Assembly (NCBI GenBank): GCA_900767675.1
Contig: CAAFZX010000004.1
Location: forward strand, 1 to 64,000
Direction: 5' to 3'
Origin: an uncultured Collinsella sp.
GTDB lineage: Bacteria > Actinomycetota > Coriobacteriia > Coriobacteriales > Coriobacteriaceae
DNA: 64,000 nt
Both the position numbers and the translations under genes were made by a program. Below are positions 8,588 through 17,019 of this stretch, piece after piece (the first letter of the stretch is position 1; each line of letters starts with the position of its first letter). The notes beneath the pieces are model-generated. The model was not told the origin of the DNA. It did not search any database and saw only the letters and a list, made by a program, of their open reading frames with translations.

Positions 8588-10804
8588 ATGGAGCAATTCT
8601 CGCAATCGGGCTCGCGCGGTCGACGCCGCACGGGCAACGAGCCGGCGCCGCACGAACGCGTGAAGGGCGAGCGCCGTGCCAACGAGCCGCGACGCACCGC
8701 GAGCCCCCATCGCGCTTCTGCCAACAACGCTGGCCGCGCCAACACTCCCGCCGCGGAGCAGACGCCTGCTCGCCCCAAGTCCCGCTACATCCCTGCGCTC
8801 GACGGCCTGCGCACGCTTGCCGTCGTCGCGGTGGTGCTCTATCACCTCAACCTCACGTGGGCTCAGGGCGGCCTGCTTGGCGTCACGATCTTCTTTGTGC
8901 TTTCGGGCTATCTGATCACACGCCTGCTACTCAACGAAGTCGCTAAGACCGGCCGCATCGACCTCAAGAGCTTCTGGATCCGCCGCATCCGTCGCCTGGT
9001 CCCCGCCGTGGTAACGGTAGTGTTCGTGACCTGCGCGCTGTGCACCATCTTTAACCACGTGATGCTCACCAAGATGCGCCCCGACATCCTGCCGTCGCTG
9101 CTTTTCTTCAACAACTGGTGGCAGATTGCCCAAAACGTCTCGTACTTCAATGCTCTGGGCGATCCCTCGCCGCTTACGCACTTTTGGTCGCTCGCCATCG
9201 AGGAACAGTTCTACCTGGTTTGGCCCCCGCTGCTGCTCGCTATGGTATCCATGCACATGAGCAAGCCCAACACGCGCCGCATGGTTCTGGGCCTGGCTGC
9301 TGTCTCCGCCATCGCCATGATGGTGCTCTACAACCCTGCCGCCGACCCCAGCCGCGTGTACTACGGCACCGACACCCGCGTGTTCTCGCTGCTGCTGGGC
9401 GCTTGGATGGCCTTTATCCCCGATCGCGACCTGGCGCCGGTGCGTCTCGCTCATCGTTTGGGGCTCAATCGCCTGGCTGGCGCCGCCAAGCACGGAAAGA
9501 ACGCCGAGGGCAAGCCTGGCGAGAAGGCCGACAACGCAGCCGAGACCGTCCCGGCACAGCCGAGCGCCCTCGTGCGCTTTTGGTCCTCGCCCGCATCCAT
9601 CGATGTGTTGGGCGTCGTGGGTCTGGTTGGCCTTGCCGCCATGGTCGCGCTCACCAACGGCTACACCGCGTTCCAGTATCGCGGCGGCACGCTGCTATGC
9701 TCCATCCTCACGCTCATGGTCATCGCGGCCTGCGTGCAGCCCCAGGGAATGGTTGCCCGCGCACTGTCCGCCGAGCCGCTCGTGTGGGTTGGCAAGCGCT
9801 CGTACAGCATCTACCTGTGGCACTATCCGCTGCTGTTACTCATGAACCCGGTCGCCAACATCAACGATACGCCCTGGTGGCAGTACATTTTGCAGGTGCT
9901 GCTGGTGGTCGCCGTAGCCGAGTGCTCCTATCGCTTTATCGAAACGCCGTTTAGGAAGGGCGCCTTTGGACACACCGTTTCCGAGCTCCGCGAAGGCACC
10001 ACCACGCCCGCAAACTGGGTGCGCGCGCATATTCCCATGTGCGCCACTTGCGGCGTCGTGCTTGTCGTGGCGCTGGGTGGTCTGGTCTTTGTGCCCGACA
10101 CATCCGCGCTGAGCGGCGAGGGCGCCGAAATCCTAAACAAGGAAGCCAAAAATGCAAAACCCCAGGACCAGCAGGCGGCCGATGACACCGACAAGGACAA
10201 CGACGGCTTCCCCGACGGATCCTACGACCTGCTGATGATCGGCGACTCCGTGTCGCTGCGCGCCGTCGATTCCTTTGACGGCGTGTTCCCCCACAGTCAC
10301 ATCGATGCCGAAAAGGGCCGCCAGTTCGATGCGGGCCGCACAACATTTGAGGGTTATATCCAGCAGAACCTCGCCGGCAAGATCGTAGTCTTTGCGCTGG
10401 GCACCAACGGCCTGGTGACTGACGCCCAGATTGACGCCATCATGGCCGATGCCGGCAATCAGCGCACCGTCATATTTGTAAACACGCGCAGCCCGCAGCC
10501 ATGGGTCGGCGCCACCAATCAGGCCATCGCCAACGCCGCCACGCGCTATAAAAACGTGCGCGTTATCGACTGGTACGGATATAGTGCCAACCGCAACGAT
10601 CTGTTCGACGGCGACGGCACGCACCTTTCGAACGCGGGCGTGGCCGAGTACCTTAAGCTCATCCACGATGCCGTCAAGAAGGACCTGCCTGTGCATCCCG
10701 AGGACCACGTTAACGATCCGCAGCCGACGGCCGTCAAGTCCGCCGCCGACGCACTCGTCAATGCCCTCGCCTACAAGCCACACAAGCTGGGCACCGACAA
10801 GTAA
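8588..10804 (+). CDS. OatA-like cell-envelope O-acyltransferase with SGNH domain
   Basis: A 738-residue membrane protein. Residues 1-60 are a basic, disordered cytoplasmic tail. The acyltransferase-3 domain follows, beginning YIPALDGLRTLAVVAVVLYHL with the family histidine, then about ten membrane segments including FFVLSGYLITRLL and HFWSLAIEEQFYLVWPPLLL. A linker leads to an extracellular SGNH/GDSL-like domain near residues 545-720 with YDLLMIGDSVSLRAVDS and a C-terminal DGTHLSNAGV holding the Asp-His pair. This is the arrangement of OatA, which O-acetylates peptidoglycan and confers lysozyme resistance. It is transcribed divergently from the ribokinase unit. The acceptor could instead be a surface polysaccharide. 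Confidence 0.85.
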   Translation: MEQFSQSGSRGRRRTGNEPAPHERVKGERRANEPRRTASPHRASANNAGRANTPAAEQTPARPKSRYIPALDGLRTLAVVAVVLYHLNLTWAQGGLLGVTIFFVLSGYLITRLLLNEVAKTGRIDLKSFWIRRIRRLVPAVVTVVFVTCALCTIFNHVMLTKMRPDILPSLLFFNNWWQIAQNVSYFNALGDPSPLTHFWSLAIEEQFYLVWPPLLLAMVSMHMSKPNTRRMVLGLAAVSAIAMMVLYNPAADPSRVYYGTDTRVFSLLLGAWMAFIPDRDLAPVRLAHRLGLNRLAGAAKHGKNAEGKPGEKADNAAETVPAQPSALVRFWSSPASIDVLGVVGLVGLAAMVALTNGYTAFQYRGGTLLCSILTLMVIAACVQPQGMVARALSAEPLVWVGKRSYSIYLWHYPLLLLMNPVANINDTPWWQYILQVLLVVAVAECSYRFIETPFRKGAFGHTVSELREGTTTPANWVRAHIPMCATCGVVLVVALGGLVFVPDTSALSGEGAEILNKEAKNAKPQDQQAADDTDKDNDGFPDGSYDLLMIGDSVSLRAVDSFDGVFPHSHIDAEKGRQFDAGRTTFEGYIQQNLAGKIVVFALGTNGLVTDAQIDAIMADAGNQRTVIFVNTRSPQPWVGATNQAIANAATRYKNVRVIDWYGYSANRNDLFDGDGTHLSNAGVAEYLKLIHDAVKKDLPVHPEDHVNDPQPTAVKSAADALVNALAYKPHKLGTDK

Positions 10805-10827
10805 CCTGTAGCGCAAACTTCCCACAT

Positions 10828-10863
10828 CCGGAGGGGTGCCTGCCGCGGCAGACACCCCTCCGG
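10828..10863 (+). terminator. Hairpin downstream of the acyltransferase gene
   Basis: CCGGAGGGGTG (10828-10838) pairs perfectly with CACCCCTCCGG (10853-10863), and the interior CTGCCGCGGCAG is itself palindromic. It sits 24 bp past the stop codon. There is no T run, so it may act with Rho or protect the 3' end instead of terminating alone. Confidence 0.5.
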
Positions 10864-11292
10864 CAGTTAGGGACGTTCCTTATGTGCCGGCACCCAGGGA
10901 CACTCCTGACATAGGCGAGGAACGCCCTCCTTGCGATCGAATTCTGGGCGCCTCGCCACCCCGAGCGTTGTTTCCAAGCCCACACCCGCAGCAAACAACC
11001 CAAAATCACTCTTTTCGAGCCGGCTCCAAGAGGTCGTGGGCAAAAAAGGGCAAATATGAGTACTGTTACCTTTTTAGTAGCAGGCAAAACCACCCAAAAT
11101 GACGTCCGAGCGACCTCTACAACCCCCTAAAGCAGCCAACCTGACTTGTTTAAGGTATATTGGAGCCAATTTTAATGAACATACTATAGGTTATGTTCAT
11201 TATCTTCTTGGCCGTAAATGCCATTAGTCTAGCAACATTACTCATATTTGGCATTTTTTGCCCATCGGTATATAACTAACCCCCATAGCGGG

Positions 11293-11325
11293 CAAAAAAG
11301 AGGCCGCAGCCCATGGCCGCGGCCC
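11293..11325 (-). terminator. Intrinsic terminator of the MgtE-NRAMP operon
   Basis: On the minus strand GGCCGCGGCC and GGCTGCGGCC pair around a 3-nt loop and are followed by TCTTTTTT. It lies about 20 bp past the stop codon of the NRAMP-like gene. Confidence 0.85.
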
Positions 11326-11346
11326 GCTCGAAACCCAAAAGAGGCG

Positions 11347-12609
11347 CTACGCGCCGTAGCCCATCGCTTGCAGCGCAAACATGACGACCGTCAGCACCGT
11401 AATCACGCCGATAGTCGCCCAAGTGAGCACGTTCCATACGCGGCCGTTGCGGTTGGCGCCCATAATGTGGCGATCCGCCGCGATAACCACCTGAAATACC
11501 AGGACTACGGGCAGCAGCACGCCGTTGATGACCTGCGAGGTCATCATAATCTGGAACAAATCGACGCCAGGCATGAGCACCAACACGGCAGAAATGCCGA
11601 TGATGGCCGTAATGATGCCGCGGTAAACCGGGGCCTCGTCCCAGCTGCGATCGGCGCCGCGCTCCCAACCAAAAGCCTCGCAGATGGCACTCGACGTAAC
11701 GCCCGGCAGCACACAGGCAGCCAAGAAGCTCGCCGCGACCAGGCCCGAGGCAAACAGTACCGTGGACCACTGGCCCGCGATGGGCTCCAGCGCGCGGGCG
11801 GCATCGGCGGCATCGCTAATCTGAATACCCGCCGGGAACAGCACCGTACCGGTCGTGATGATAATGAAGCCCGCAATGATATCAGCAGCGATCGAGCCGC
11901 TCACGGTATCAATACGCTGCAGCACGATGTCGTCCTCGCCCGCATTCTTATCGACCACGTTGTTCTGCGCCAAGAAGATCATCCACGGTGCGATGGTGGT
12001 ACCGATCGTTGCGACCACGAGCGACACGTAGCTGGGGTCGTTTTGAATATTGGGGACGACCAAGTCGACCGCGACCTCGCCCCAGTTGGGGCCGGCCATA
12101 AACGCGGCGACAATGTAGGTCACGAACACGCAGCTTACCAGCAGCAAAATCTTCTCGATGCGCTGGAAACTGCCCGACATGGTAAGCATCCACACCAGCA
12201 GCGCCACGAGCGGCACCGAGATGCTCGCCGGAACGCCAAACAGGGCAAGGCCACTCGCGATACCCGCAAACTCCGAAATGGTCACCGCCGTGTTGGCGAT
12301 CAACAGCGCCGCCATGGCCAGCACGCTCTTGCGCACGCCAAAGCGCTCGCGAATGAGCGACGCCAGGCCCTTACCCGTGACGCATCCGCAGCGCGCCGCG
12401 GTCTCCTGCGTCACGATAAGCAGCACGGTCATGACGGGAAGCATCCAGAGCATCTTATAGCCATAGCTGGCGCCCGCGCTGGAATACGTGGCGATGCCGC
12501 CGGCGTCATTGCCCGAAAGCGCTGCCAGAAGACCGGGGCCCATGGCGCCAAAGATGGCCGCAATGGTCAGCTTTTGCTTGGTGCTCGCCTTTTGCTTCGT
12601 GTTTTGCAC
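11347..12609 (-). CDS. NRAMP-family transporter, probably of the magnesium-type (NRMT-like) group
   Basis: A 420-residue membrane protein with about eleven hydrophobic segments and the NRAMP fold. Canonical NRAMP transporters bind manganese or iron through DPGN in helix 1 and MPH in helix 6. Here helix 1 reads SGNDAGG (Asp35, Gly38 in place of Asn) and helix 6 reads TIAPWM (Ala207 in place of Met, Trp209 in place of His). Loss of the soft metal ligand, the methionine, is the feature reported for NRAMP-related magnesium transporters, first characterised from Eggerthella. The GTG at 12609 is chosen because GGTGG lies 5 nt upstream and 8 bp separate it from the stop of the MgtE-like gene; the longer frame runs into that gene. 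Being co-transcribed with an MgtE-like protein supports magnesium as substrate. That is inference. Confidence 0.8.
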   Translation of the reverse strand: MQNTKQKASTKQKLTIAAIFGAMGPGLLAALSGNDAGGIATYSSAGASYGYKMLWMLPVMTVLLIVTQETAARCGCVTGKGLASLIRERFGVRKSVLAMAALLIANTAVTISEFAGIASGLALFGVPASISVPLVALLVWMLTMSGSFQRIEKILLLVSCVFVTYIVAAFMAGPNWGEVAVDLVVPNIQNDPSYVSLVVATIGTTIAPWMIFLAQNNVVDKNAGEDDIVLQRIDTVSGSIAADIIAGFIIITTGTVLFPAGIQISDAADAARALEPIAGQWSTVLFASGLVAASFLAACVLPGVTSSAICEAFGWERGADRSWDEAPVYRGIITAIIGISAVLVLMPGVDLFQIMMTSQVINGVLLPVVLVFQVVIAADRHIMGANRNGRVWNVLTWATIGVITVLTVVMFALQAMGYGA

Positions 12610-12617
12610 GCGACCAC

Positions 12618-14462
12618 CTAACCCACGACTGACATGGTGAGCAGCACCGCGGCGATGCAGTACGCCACACACGAGATCATGACGGCGATGACGTTCATGG
12701 CGGTACCCGACGTATTGAGGTCGTGCTCATCGCGCCAGAACAGCACCATCAGGTAAATCACGGCGCTCATGTTGCCAACCAGGCAAATAACGGCAGCGAT
12801 ATTAAAGCAGCCAGTAAAGAGCTGCTCCTCAAACATAGTGGCATCGGGGAACGCGGCGGTGCGCACCAGCTGCGCGCACAGGTAAGTAACAAGCGAAAGG
12901 ATCAGGCCCATACCCGTGCTCTGGAAGAAGAATCCCAGGTACGGTTTGGGCTCGTCGTCGTGACCGTCGTACTCGAGGAAGTAGTTCTTGACGAACGACA
13001 CCATGCGCGAGGCAGCCAGCAGCACGAGCGGCATGGCGCACATGGGGAACACCACCAGATGCGCGGAGCCCAGCGCCGTCCCCAGCACCGTCGCCATAAT
13101 GCACGAGGCGATGCCCCACACGACGACCCAGTACTGACGATGCACGAACCAGCTGAGCACGTTCGTCGAGTCGTCCGACGCGCTATCGCCCGAGCCGACA
13201 CCGGCGATCTGCAGGTCCTCCTGATGCTCCTCGGCAATAACGTCCATGGCGTCGTCGAAGGTCACGATGCCCAGGATATGACGGTTCTCGTCGCAGACAG
13301 GGATGGCAACCAGGTCGTACTTGGTCATCTCGTCCGTCACGTCTTCCTGGTCTTCGTCGGGTGACACGTAGACCAGATCGCGATAGGCGAGCTGGCCCAG
13401 CGTGGCGTCGCGGTCGGCCACGACCAGCGTGCGCAGCGAAAGCACGCCCGTCAGCATGCCGCTCGGGTCCTCGGTATAGACGTAATAGACGCTCTCAAAG
13501 TCCTCGTCGAGCTTGCGAATCGCCTCGATGGCATCGCCGACCGTCGCCGTGGCGGGCAGCGAGACAAACTCCGAGGTCATGATGCGGCCGGCGGTGTTGT
13601 CCTCGTAGCCCAGCAGATTACGAATCGCCTTCTCCTCCTTGACGCCCATCAGGCGCAGGAGCTTCTCGGCCTTCTCATAATCGAGCTCGTCGATTAGGTC
13701 GGCAGCGTCATCCGGGTCCATCATGGCCAGCATCGACGATGCGTCCGTGTCGGACAGGCCCTCGAGCATCTCGGTCATGAGCTCGTCGTCATCGAACTCC
13801 GAGATGGCCTCGGCGGCCTGTGCCGTATCGAGCTGCGCGAACACCTGCGCGCGCAGGCGCGGGTCGAGCTGCTCGATGATGTCAGCGATGTCGGCAGGAT
13901 GCAGCTCGCCAAGCGTCTTGTGCGACACCGAGAGCTGGATGTTCTTAGTCGAGCGATCGAGCAGGTCCATGTAAGACCAGGCGATAATGTCCTCGCTGAG
14001 CGGCTTGCCCAGGTGCTTCATAAAGCCCTCGACGACGTGCTCGAGCGCGGGGCTGATGGCACGCAGCAGACCGCGGGCGCCGACCTCGGCACCCAGCAGA
14101 CGCAGCTGATTTTCGCCCGACATGGAAAACTTGATGTCGTTGACGCGCACGACTTTCATGCCCTGCGTATCGACGATCTGCTTATTGAGAACATCGCGCG
14201 CCAGCAACAGCTCGGTCGGCTGCAGGTACGAAAAACGGATTTCGGTGGCCGGCGACTTAAGATGAACGCCCGTCTCGTCGATACGGTCGACCCATTTGCG
14301 CCAGCTGATCATAAACGGTGTCTTGCCGGGACCACGGAACGCGAGCGACGTCACGTGCGGAAAAACTTCGCCGGTTGCAATGCCAAAATCGTTCACAACG
14401 CCGAGCTTTTCGCCATCGACGTCCAAGACCGGCAATTTGAGCATCTCACTCAGATAATTCAA
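12618..14462 (-). CDS. MgtE-like magnesium transporter/sensor with N-terminal PRC-barrel domains
   Basis: A 614-residue protein with a layered cytoplasmic part. Residues 1-130 look like two PRC-barrel modules (VLDVDGEKLGVVNDFGI; VLNKQIVDTQGMKVVRVNDI). Residues 165-290 form the MgtE N-terminal superhelix (LHPADIADIIEQLDP, MMDPDDAADLIDEL). A CBS-domain pair runs from about 300 to 425 (GRIMTSEFVSLP, DLVAIPVCDENRHILGIVTFDDAMDVI). The last 170 residues hold five hydrophobic segments, the number in MgtE. The membrane part lacks an obvious GGNxGxQ-like stretch of classical MgtE, so ion conduction by itself is uncertain. It may gate or sense for the NRAMP-like protein encoded 8 bp downstream. A structured leader may precede it. 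Confidence 0.8.
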   Translation of the reverse strand: MNYLSEMLKLPVLDVDGEKLGVVNDFGIATGEVFPHVTSLAFRGPGKTPFMISWRKWVDRIDETGVHLKSPATEIRFSYLQPTELLLARDVLNKQIVDTQGMKVVRVNDIKFSMSGENQLRLLGAEVGARGLLRAISPALEHVVEGFMKHLGKPLSEDIIAWSYMDLLDRSTKNIQLSVSHKTLGELHPADIADIIEQLDPRLRAQVFAQLDTAQAAEAISEFDDDELMTEMLEGLSDTDASSMLAMMDPDDAADLIDELDYEKAEKLLRLMGVKEEKAIRNLLGYEDNTAGRIMTSEFVSLPATATVGDAIEAIRKLDEDFESVYYVYTEDPSGMLTGVLSLRTLVVADRDATLGQLAYRDLVYVSPDEDQEDVTDEMTKYDLVAIPVCDENRHILGIVTFDDAMDVIAEEHQEDLQIAGVGSGDSASDDSTNVLSWFVHRQYWVVVWGIASCIMATVLGTALGSAHLVVFPMCAMPLVLLAASRMVSFVKNYFLEYDGHDDEPKPYLGFFFQSTGMGLILSLVTYLCAQLVRTAAFPDATMFEEQLFTGCFNIAAVICLVGNMSAVIYLMVLFWRDEHDLNTSGTAMNVIAVMISCVAYCIAAVLLTMSVVG

Positions 14463-14784
14463 TGGTGCTCCCCATCATTATTCCTGCGGACCGCGTGACC
14501 ATGCCGGCACGCAATCCGTGGACTTTTAGACATGTATACGCATGCGCGGGCGGCACGCCGCTCGGCGCTCACACCCCGTGCACGCGCAGAAAGCACCTGC
14601 ATGGGGTCATCGACTGTATGGTCGAGGTTTGGATTTCACCTGTAACCTTTCTCTTGACCCTCATTAACCGCAGTAACTATAGCATCAGCATCGCCCTGCG
14701 GCATCGAATTTATGCGCTGCACATTGCAGGCATACCAAACGCTGACGCATCCGTGACATAGCCATTGGGGACGTTCTTACATGG
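14463..14784. other. 322-bp region: possible structured leader of the MgtE operon
   Basis: No gene is seen. On the minus strand this is the 5' leader of the MgtE-like gene. CCCCGTGCA at 14574-14582 pairs with TGCATGGGG at 14598-14606 (one wobble). CGAC/GTCG near 14611-14625 forms a second small hairpin. The far end carries the variable-stem hairpin at 14759-14787. The sequence does not match the M-box consensus as I know it, so I do not call a riboswitch. Confidence 0.4.
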
Positions 14785-14787
14785 CTA
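14759..14787. repeat. Variable-stem hairpin over the stop codon of the deacetylase-like gene
   Basis: TAGCCAT (14759-14765) and ATGGCTA (14781-14787) pair perfectly around the 15-nt loop TGGGGACGTTCTTAC. The stop codon of the deacetylase-like gene (14785-14787) is part of the right arm. Loop length and sequence match the hairpins at 1.76, 23.2 and 27.1 kb; the stem does not. Confidence 0.75.
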
Positions 14788-16191
14788 CTCTGCGGTGTCG
14801 TCGTCCTCGGGGAGTTGGGGGAACACGGCGTTTTTGGGCATGGAAACCTTGGTGAGCGAGGTGAGCTTTTTGCTCAGCGACGTGTCCGTCTTGACCAGGT
14901 CGCTGAGCGTCACGATCTTGTAACCGTCGGCGACAAGGCCATCGATAATCTGCGGCAGTGCCTCGAGCGTCTGCTCGGCGCACTCATCGCTATCGGTGAG
15001 CAGCACAATATTGCCTGGCGTCACCGAATCGAGCACGGTCGATACTTGCTCGTCAGCGCCGTTGAGCAGCCAGTCGCCCGAATCGATATTCCACGAAACC
15101 ACGGCGGACACCAGGTCCATCGAGTCGATCCAGTTTTGCTCGTCAAACGCGGCGTAGGGGGCACGCAGCAACATCGTCTCGACGCCGGTCGCCGACTTAA
15201 TCGCCTCGGTGCCCTTCGCGATCTGCTTGCGCACCGTCTCGCGATCCTCGCCCTTGAGCGAATCATCGCTGTAGCTGTTGGAGCCGATCTCGCACCCGGC
15301 ATCGACAATCGCTTTGGCAGTAGCGGGCGAGGCTTCCGCGGCATCGCCCGAAAGGAAGAACGTCGCCGTGACGCCCTTTTCCTTGAGCACCTGCAAGATC
15401 TGCTTGGTCGCGCCGCTCGGACCCTCGTCAAATGTCAGGGCCACGTACTTTTCGTTGCCCTTGGGCGCTACGCTTGCGCACTCGACTACGCAGTCGGTGG
15501 CGGGCACGACCTCGCCGCGGTCCTGCGTCTTGCCCGACTGCTCGCCGACCCATACCTCGGAGCGGCCCTGAACGCCCCAGGTTTTGACATACTCAATGGC
15601 ACCCGTGCCCTCGACCTTGAGCTTTGGCTCGATAGTCGTGGCCTGGACCTCGTGCTTTTCGTAGGTGTTACGGCCATCCTTGACCGTCACCTTCTCGCCG
15701 CCCTCAAGTTCGCGGCTACCCCATTTGCCTTGCTTCACGCGCTTGCCGTCGATCTTCACCGACAGCTTTTCGCCGCCATGGCGCTTGAGCACGCTGTCGT
15801 CGACGGCCAGCAGATCGCCGGCGTCATACGTTTCGGTCAGGCTTTGATCGTCGATAAGATTCTGCAACGTAGAACCCACGCGCACCGCGGTCTTTTGCCC
15901 GTTGAGTTCCACGTCCACGCTGCGGTTGACGTAGCCCACGACGGCAGCGATAAACAGCACGAGCGCGCAACCCACGGCGATAAGCGCATAGGGCAGACGG
16001 GACGGTCGGCGCGGCGAGCGCCCGTTGCCGATGCGCGCGCTGCGATCGCTAAACCCACGGCTATGGTTGAGGTACATCGCGCCGGGCTTACGGCGACGTC
16101 GACGCTGACCGCTGGGCAGCTGCCCCAGGTCGCGGCGCGCCGCCGGACGCGCACCCGAGCGCGCGTTTAAGTTAGATTCGTTTTGGCGCAT
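14785..16191 (-). CDS. Membrane-anchored polysaccharide-deacetylase-like protein, probably inactive
   Basis: A 468-residue protein: an Arg-rich cytoplasmic tail (1-65), one membrane segment (66-90), an extracellular region of about 150 residues, and a NodB-type deacetylase domain from about residue 248. Active members have TFDDGP, H(S/T)xxH and RxPY. Here motif 1 is TFDEGP (253-258), with the metal-binding Asp changed to Glu. Motif 2 aligns as EIGSNSYSDD, so both metal-binding histidines are Asn and Asp. Motif 3 is RAPY (343-346). Loss of two or three ligands argues against zinc-dependent deacetylation, so a binding or structural role at the cell wall is more likely. The ATG at 16191 has GGGGGAGGG upstream. 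The 3' end is embedded in a variable-stem hairpin. Confidence 0.8.
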   Translation of the reverse strand: MRQNESNLNARSGARPAARRDLGQLPSGQRRRRRKPGAMYLNHSRGFSDRSARIGNGRSPRRPSRLPYALIAVGCALVLFIAAVVGYVNRSVDVELNGQKTAVRVGSTLQNLIDDQSLTETYDAGDLLAVDDSVLKRHGGEKLSVKIDGKRVKQGKWGSRELEGGEKVTVKDGRNTYEKHEVQATTIEPKLKVEGTGAIEYVKTWGVQGRSEVWVGEQSGKTQDRGEVVPATDCVVECASVAPKGNEKYVALTFDEGPSGATKQILQVLKEKGVTATFFLSGDAAEASPATAKAIVDAGCEIGSNSYSDDSLKGEDRETVRKQIAKGTEAIKSATGVETMLLRAPYAAFDEQNWIDSMDLVSAVVSWNIDSGDWLLNGADEQVSTVLDSVTPGNIVLLTDSDECAEQTLEALPQIIDGLVADGYKIVTLSDLVKTDTSLSKKLTSLTKVSMPKNAVFPQLPEDDDTAE

Positions 16192-16212
16192 GTGCCCTCC
16201 CCCATAAACACA

Positions 16213-16242
16213 GCGAGCCGGAGCAACATGTCTCCGGCTCGC
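16213..16242. terminator. Hairpin between the PRC-barrel and deacetylase-like genes
   Basis: GCGAGCCGGAG and CTCCGGCTCGC pair perfectly over 11 bp around an 8-nt loop. It lies between two minus-strand genes. No T tract follows on either strand, so termination is plausible but not certain. Confidence 0.55.
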
Positions 16243-16263
16243 CTCCCATCATTTGGTACGTCG

Positions 16264-17019
16264 CTATTTGCTAGCTTTTGACGAGCCTCCGCTCGCCTTT
16301 TGATATTCGTCCTTAAAGGCCTTGAACATACCGCGCGTCTTGCCGAGCTGCTTGCCCAGTGCACGACTGCCCTTGTCCACGGCGACCGATCCCTTGTCAT
16401 CGAGCACCTTGGCGCCCTTCTTGACCTTATCGCCTACCACGACACTGGCCTCGGCAGCCTTGGCGGCCGCGCCGCCCGAATACCCGAGCGCCTTGACCTC
16501 GTCCGAGACAATCATCGCACCGTTCTCGTAGCCGCGCAGCATCGTCGGCGGCACCTGCGTGTCGCCCACCAACACGCTCGAAGCGGCACCGGCGGTCACG
16601 TAGAACATCTGCACGATACCCGAGCGCGGCTTGAACTCAACGTCCGAGCAGTAGCCCACGACATCGCCCGATCCCGTGCGCACGTCCATGCCAACCCAGA
16701 TGATGCAATCGTCCAGGTTGATATCGAGGCGCTTGGCCGCGGCGGCATCGTAGGTGCCCTTGACGTCGTCGACCGCGACAGCACCCTCATAGACGCCGAT
16801 GGCATCGAGCGCCACAAAGCGGTCGGGACGCTCGATCATACCCGCGATATCGGACTGGCGGACCATAAAGCCCACCACGCGCGTGCCCCCCGGGGTAAAG
16901 ACGGGAAAGTGAATCTTGCCGAGCTTTTTAGGGCTGCGCGGCGTGCCGTCCTTTTTGGTGCGCTTGTCTTCGGCAGGTTTGCGATAAACCTTGACGCCGA
17001 CAAAATCCCCTGCGCGCAT
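16264..17019 (-). CDS. PRC-barrel domain protein
   Basis: A 251-residue soluble protein. The first 160 residues carry two PRC-barrel-like stretches (GDFVGVKVYRK ... RVVGFMVRQSDIAGMIER; DDCIIWVGMDVRTGSGDVVGYCSDVEF). The last 80 residues are Lys/Ala/Ser-rich and probably disordered or helical. PRC barrels often serve as small-molecule or protein docking modules, for example in RimM and photosystem assembly; no enzymatic motif is visible. Its start overlaps the stop codon of the upstream YtxH gene by 1 bp (TAATG), so the two are translationally coupled. The MgtE-like protein nearby also has PRC-barrel modules, which hints at related functions. The exact role is unknown. Confidence 0.7.
   Translation of the reverse strand: MRAGDFVGVKVYRKPAEDKRTKKDGTPRSPKKLGKIHFPVFTPGGTRVVGFMVRQSDIAGMIERPDRFVALDAIGVYEGAVAVDDVKGTYDAAAAKRLDINLDDCIIWVGMDVRTGSGDVVGYCSDVEFKPRSGIVQMFYVTAGAASSVLVGDTQVPPTMLRGYENGAMIVSDEVKALGYSGGAAAKAAEASVVVGDKVKKGAKVLDDKGSVAVDKGSRALGKQLGKTRGMFKAFKDEYQKASGGSSKASK

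Larger units (their letters stand above)
10805..11346. other. 542-bp intergenic region with nested inverted repeats
   Basis: No gene is seen. From left to right it holds a strong hairpin after the acyltransferase gene (10828-10863), a hairpin of the GGGGAC-loop type with arms CCGGCA/TGCCGG (10860-10865, 10885-10890), and a nest of inverted repeats. AGAGGTCG at 11029-11036 pairs with 11111-11118. A 25-nt arm at 11038-11062 pairs with 11239-11263 at 23 of 25 positions. AATGAACATA at 11174-11183 pairs perfectly with 11192-11201. The minus-strand terminator of the NRAMP gene closes the region. Confidence 0.7.

Noticed and set aside
11248..12621. Plus-strand frame of 457 codons over the NRAMP gene
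   Set aside because: Antisense of an eleven-helix transporter gene; product lacks any family feature.
14463..14784. M-box or other known magnesium riboswitch
   Set aside because: The hairpins present do not match the conserved core sequences I know for these classes.
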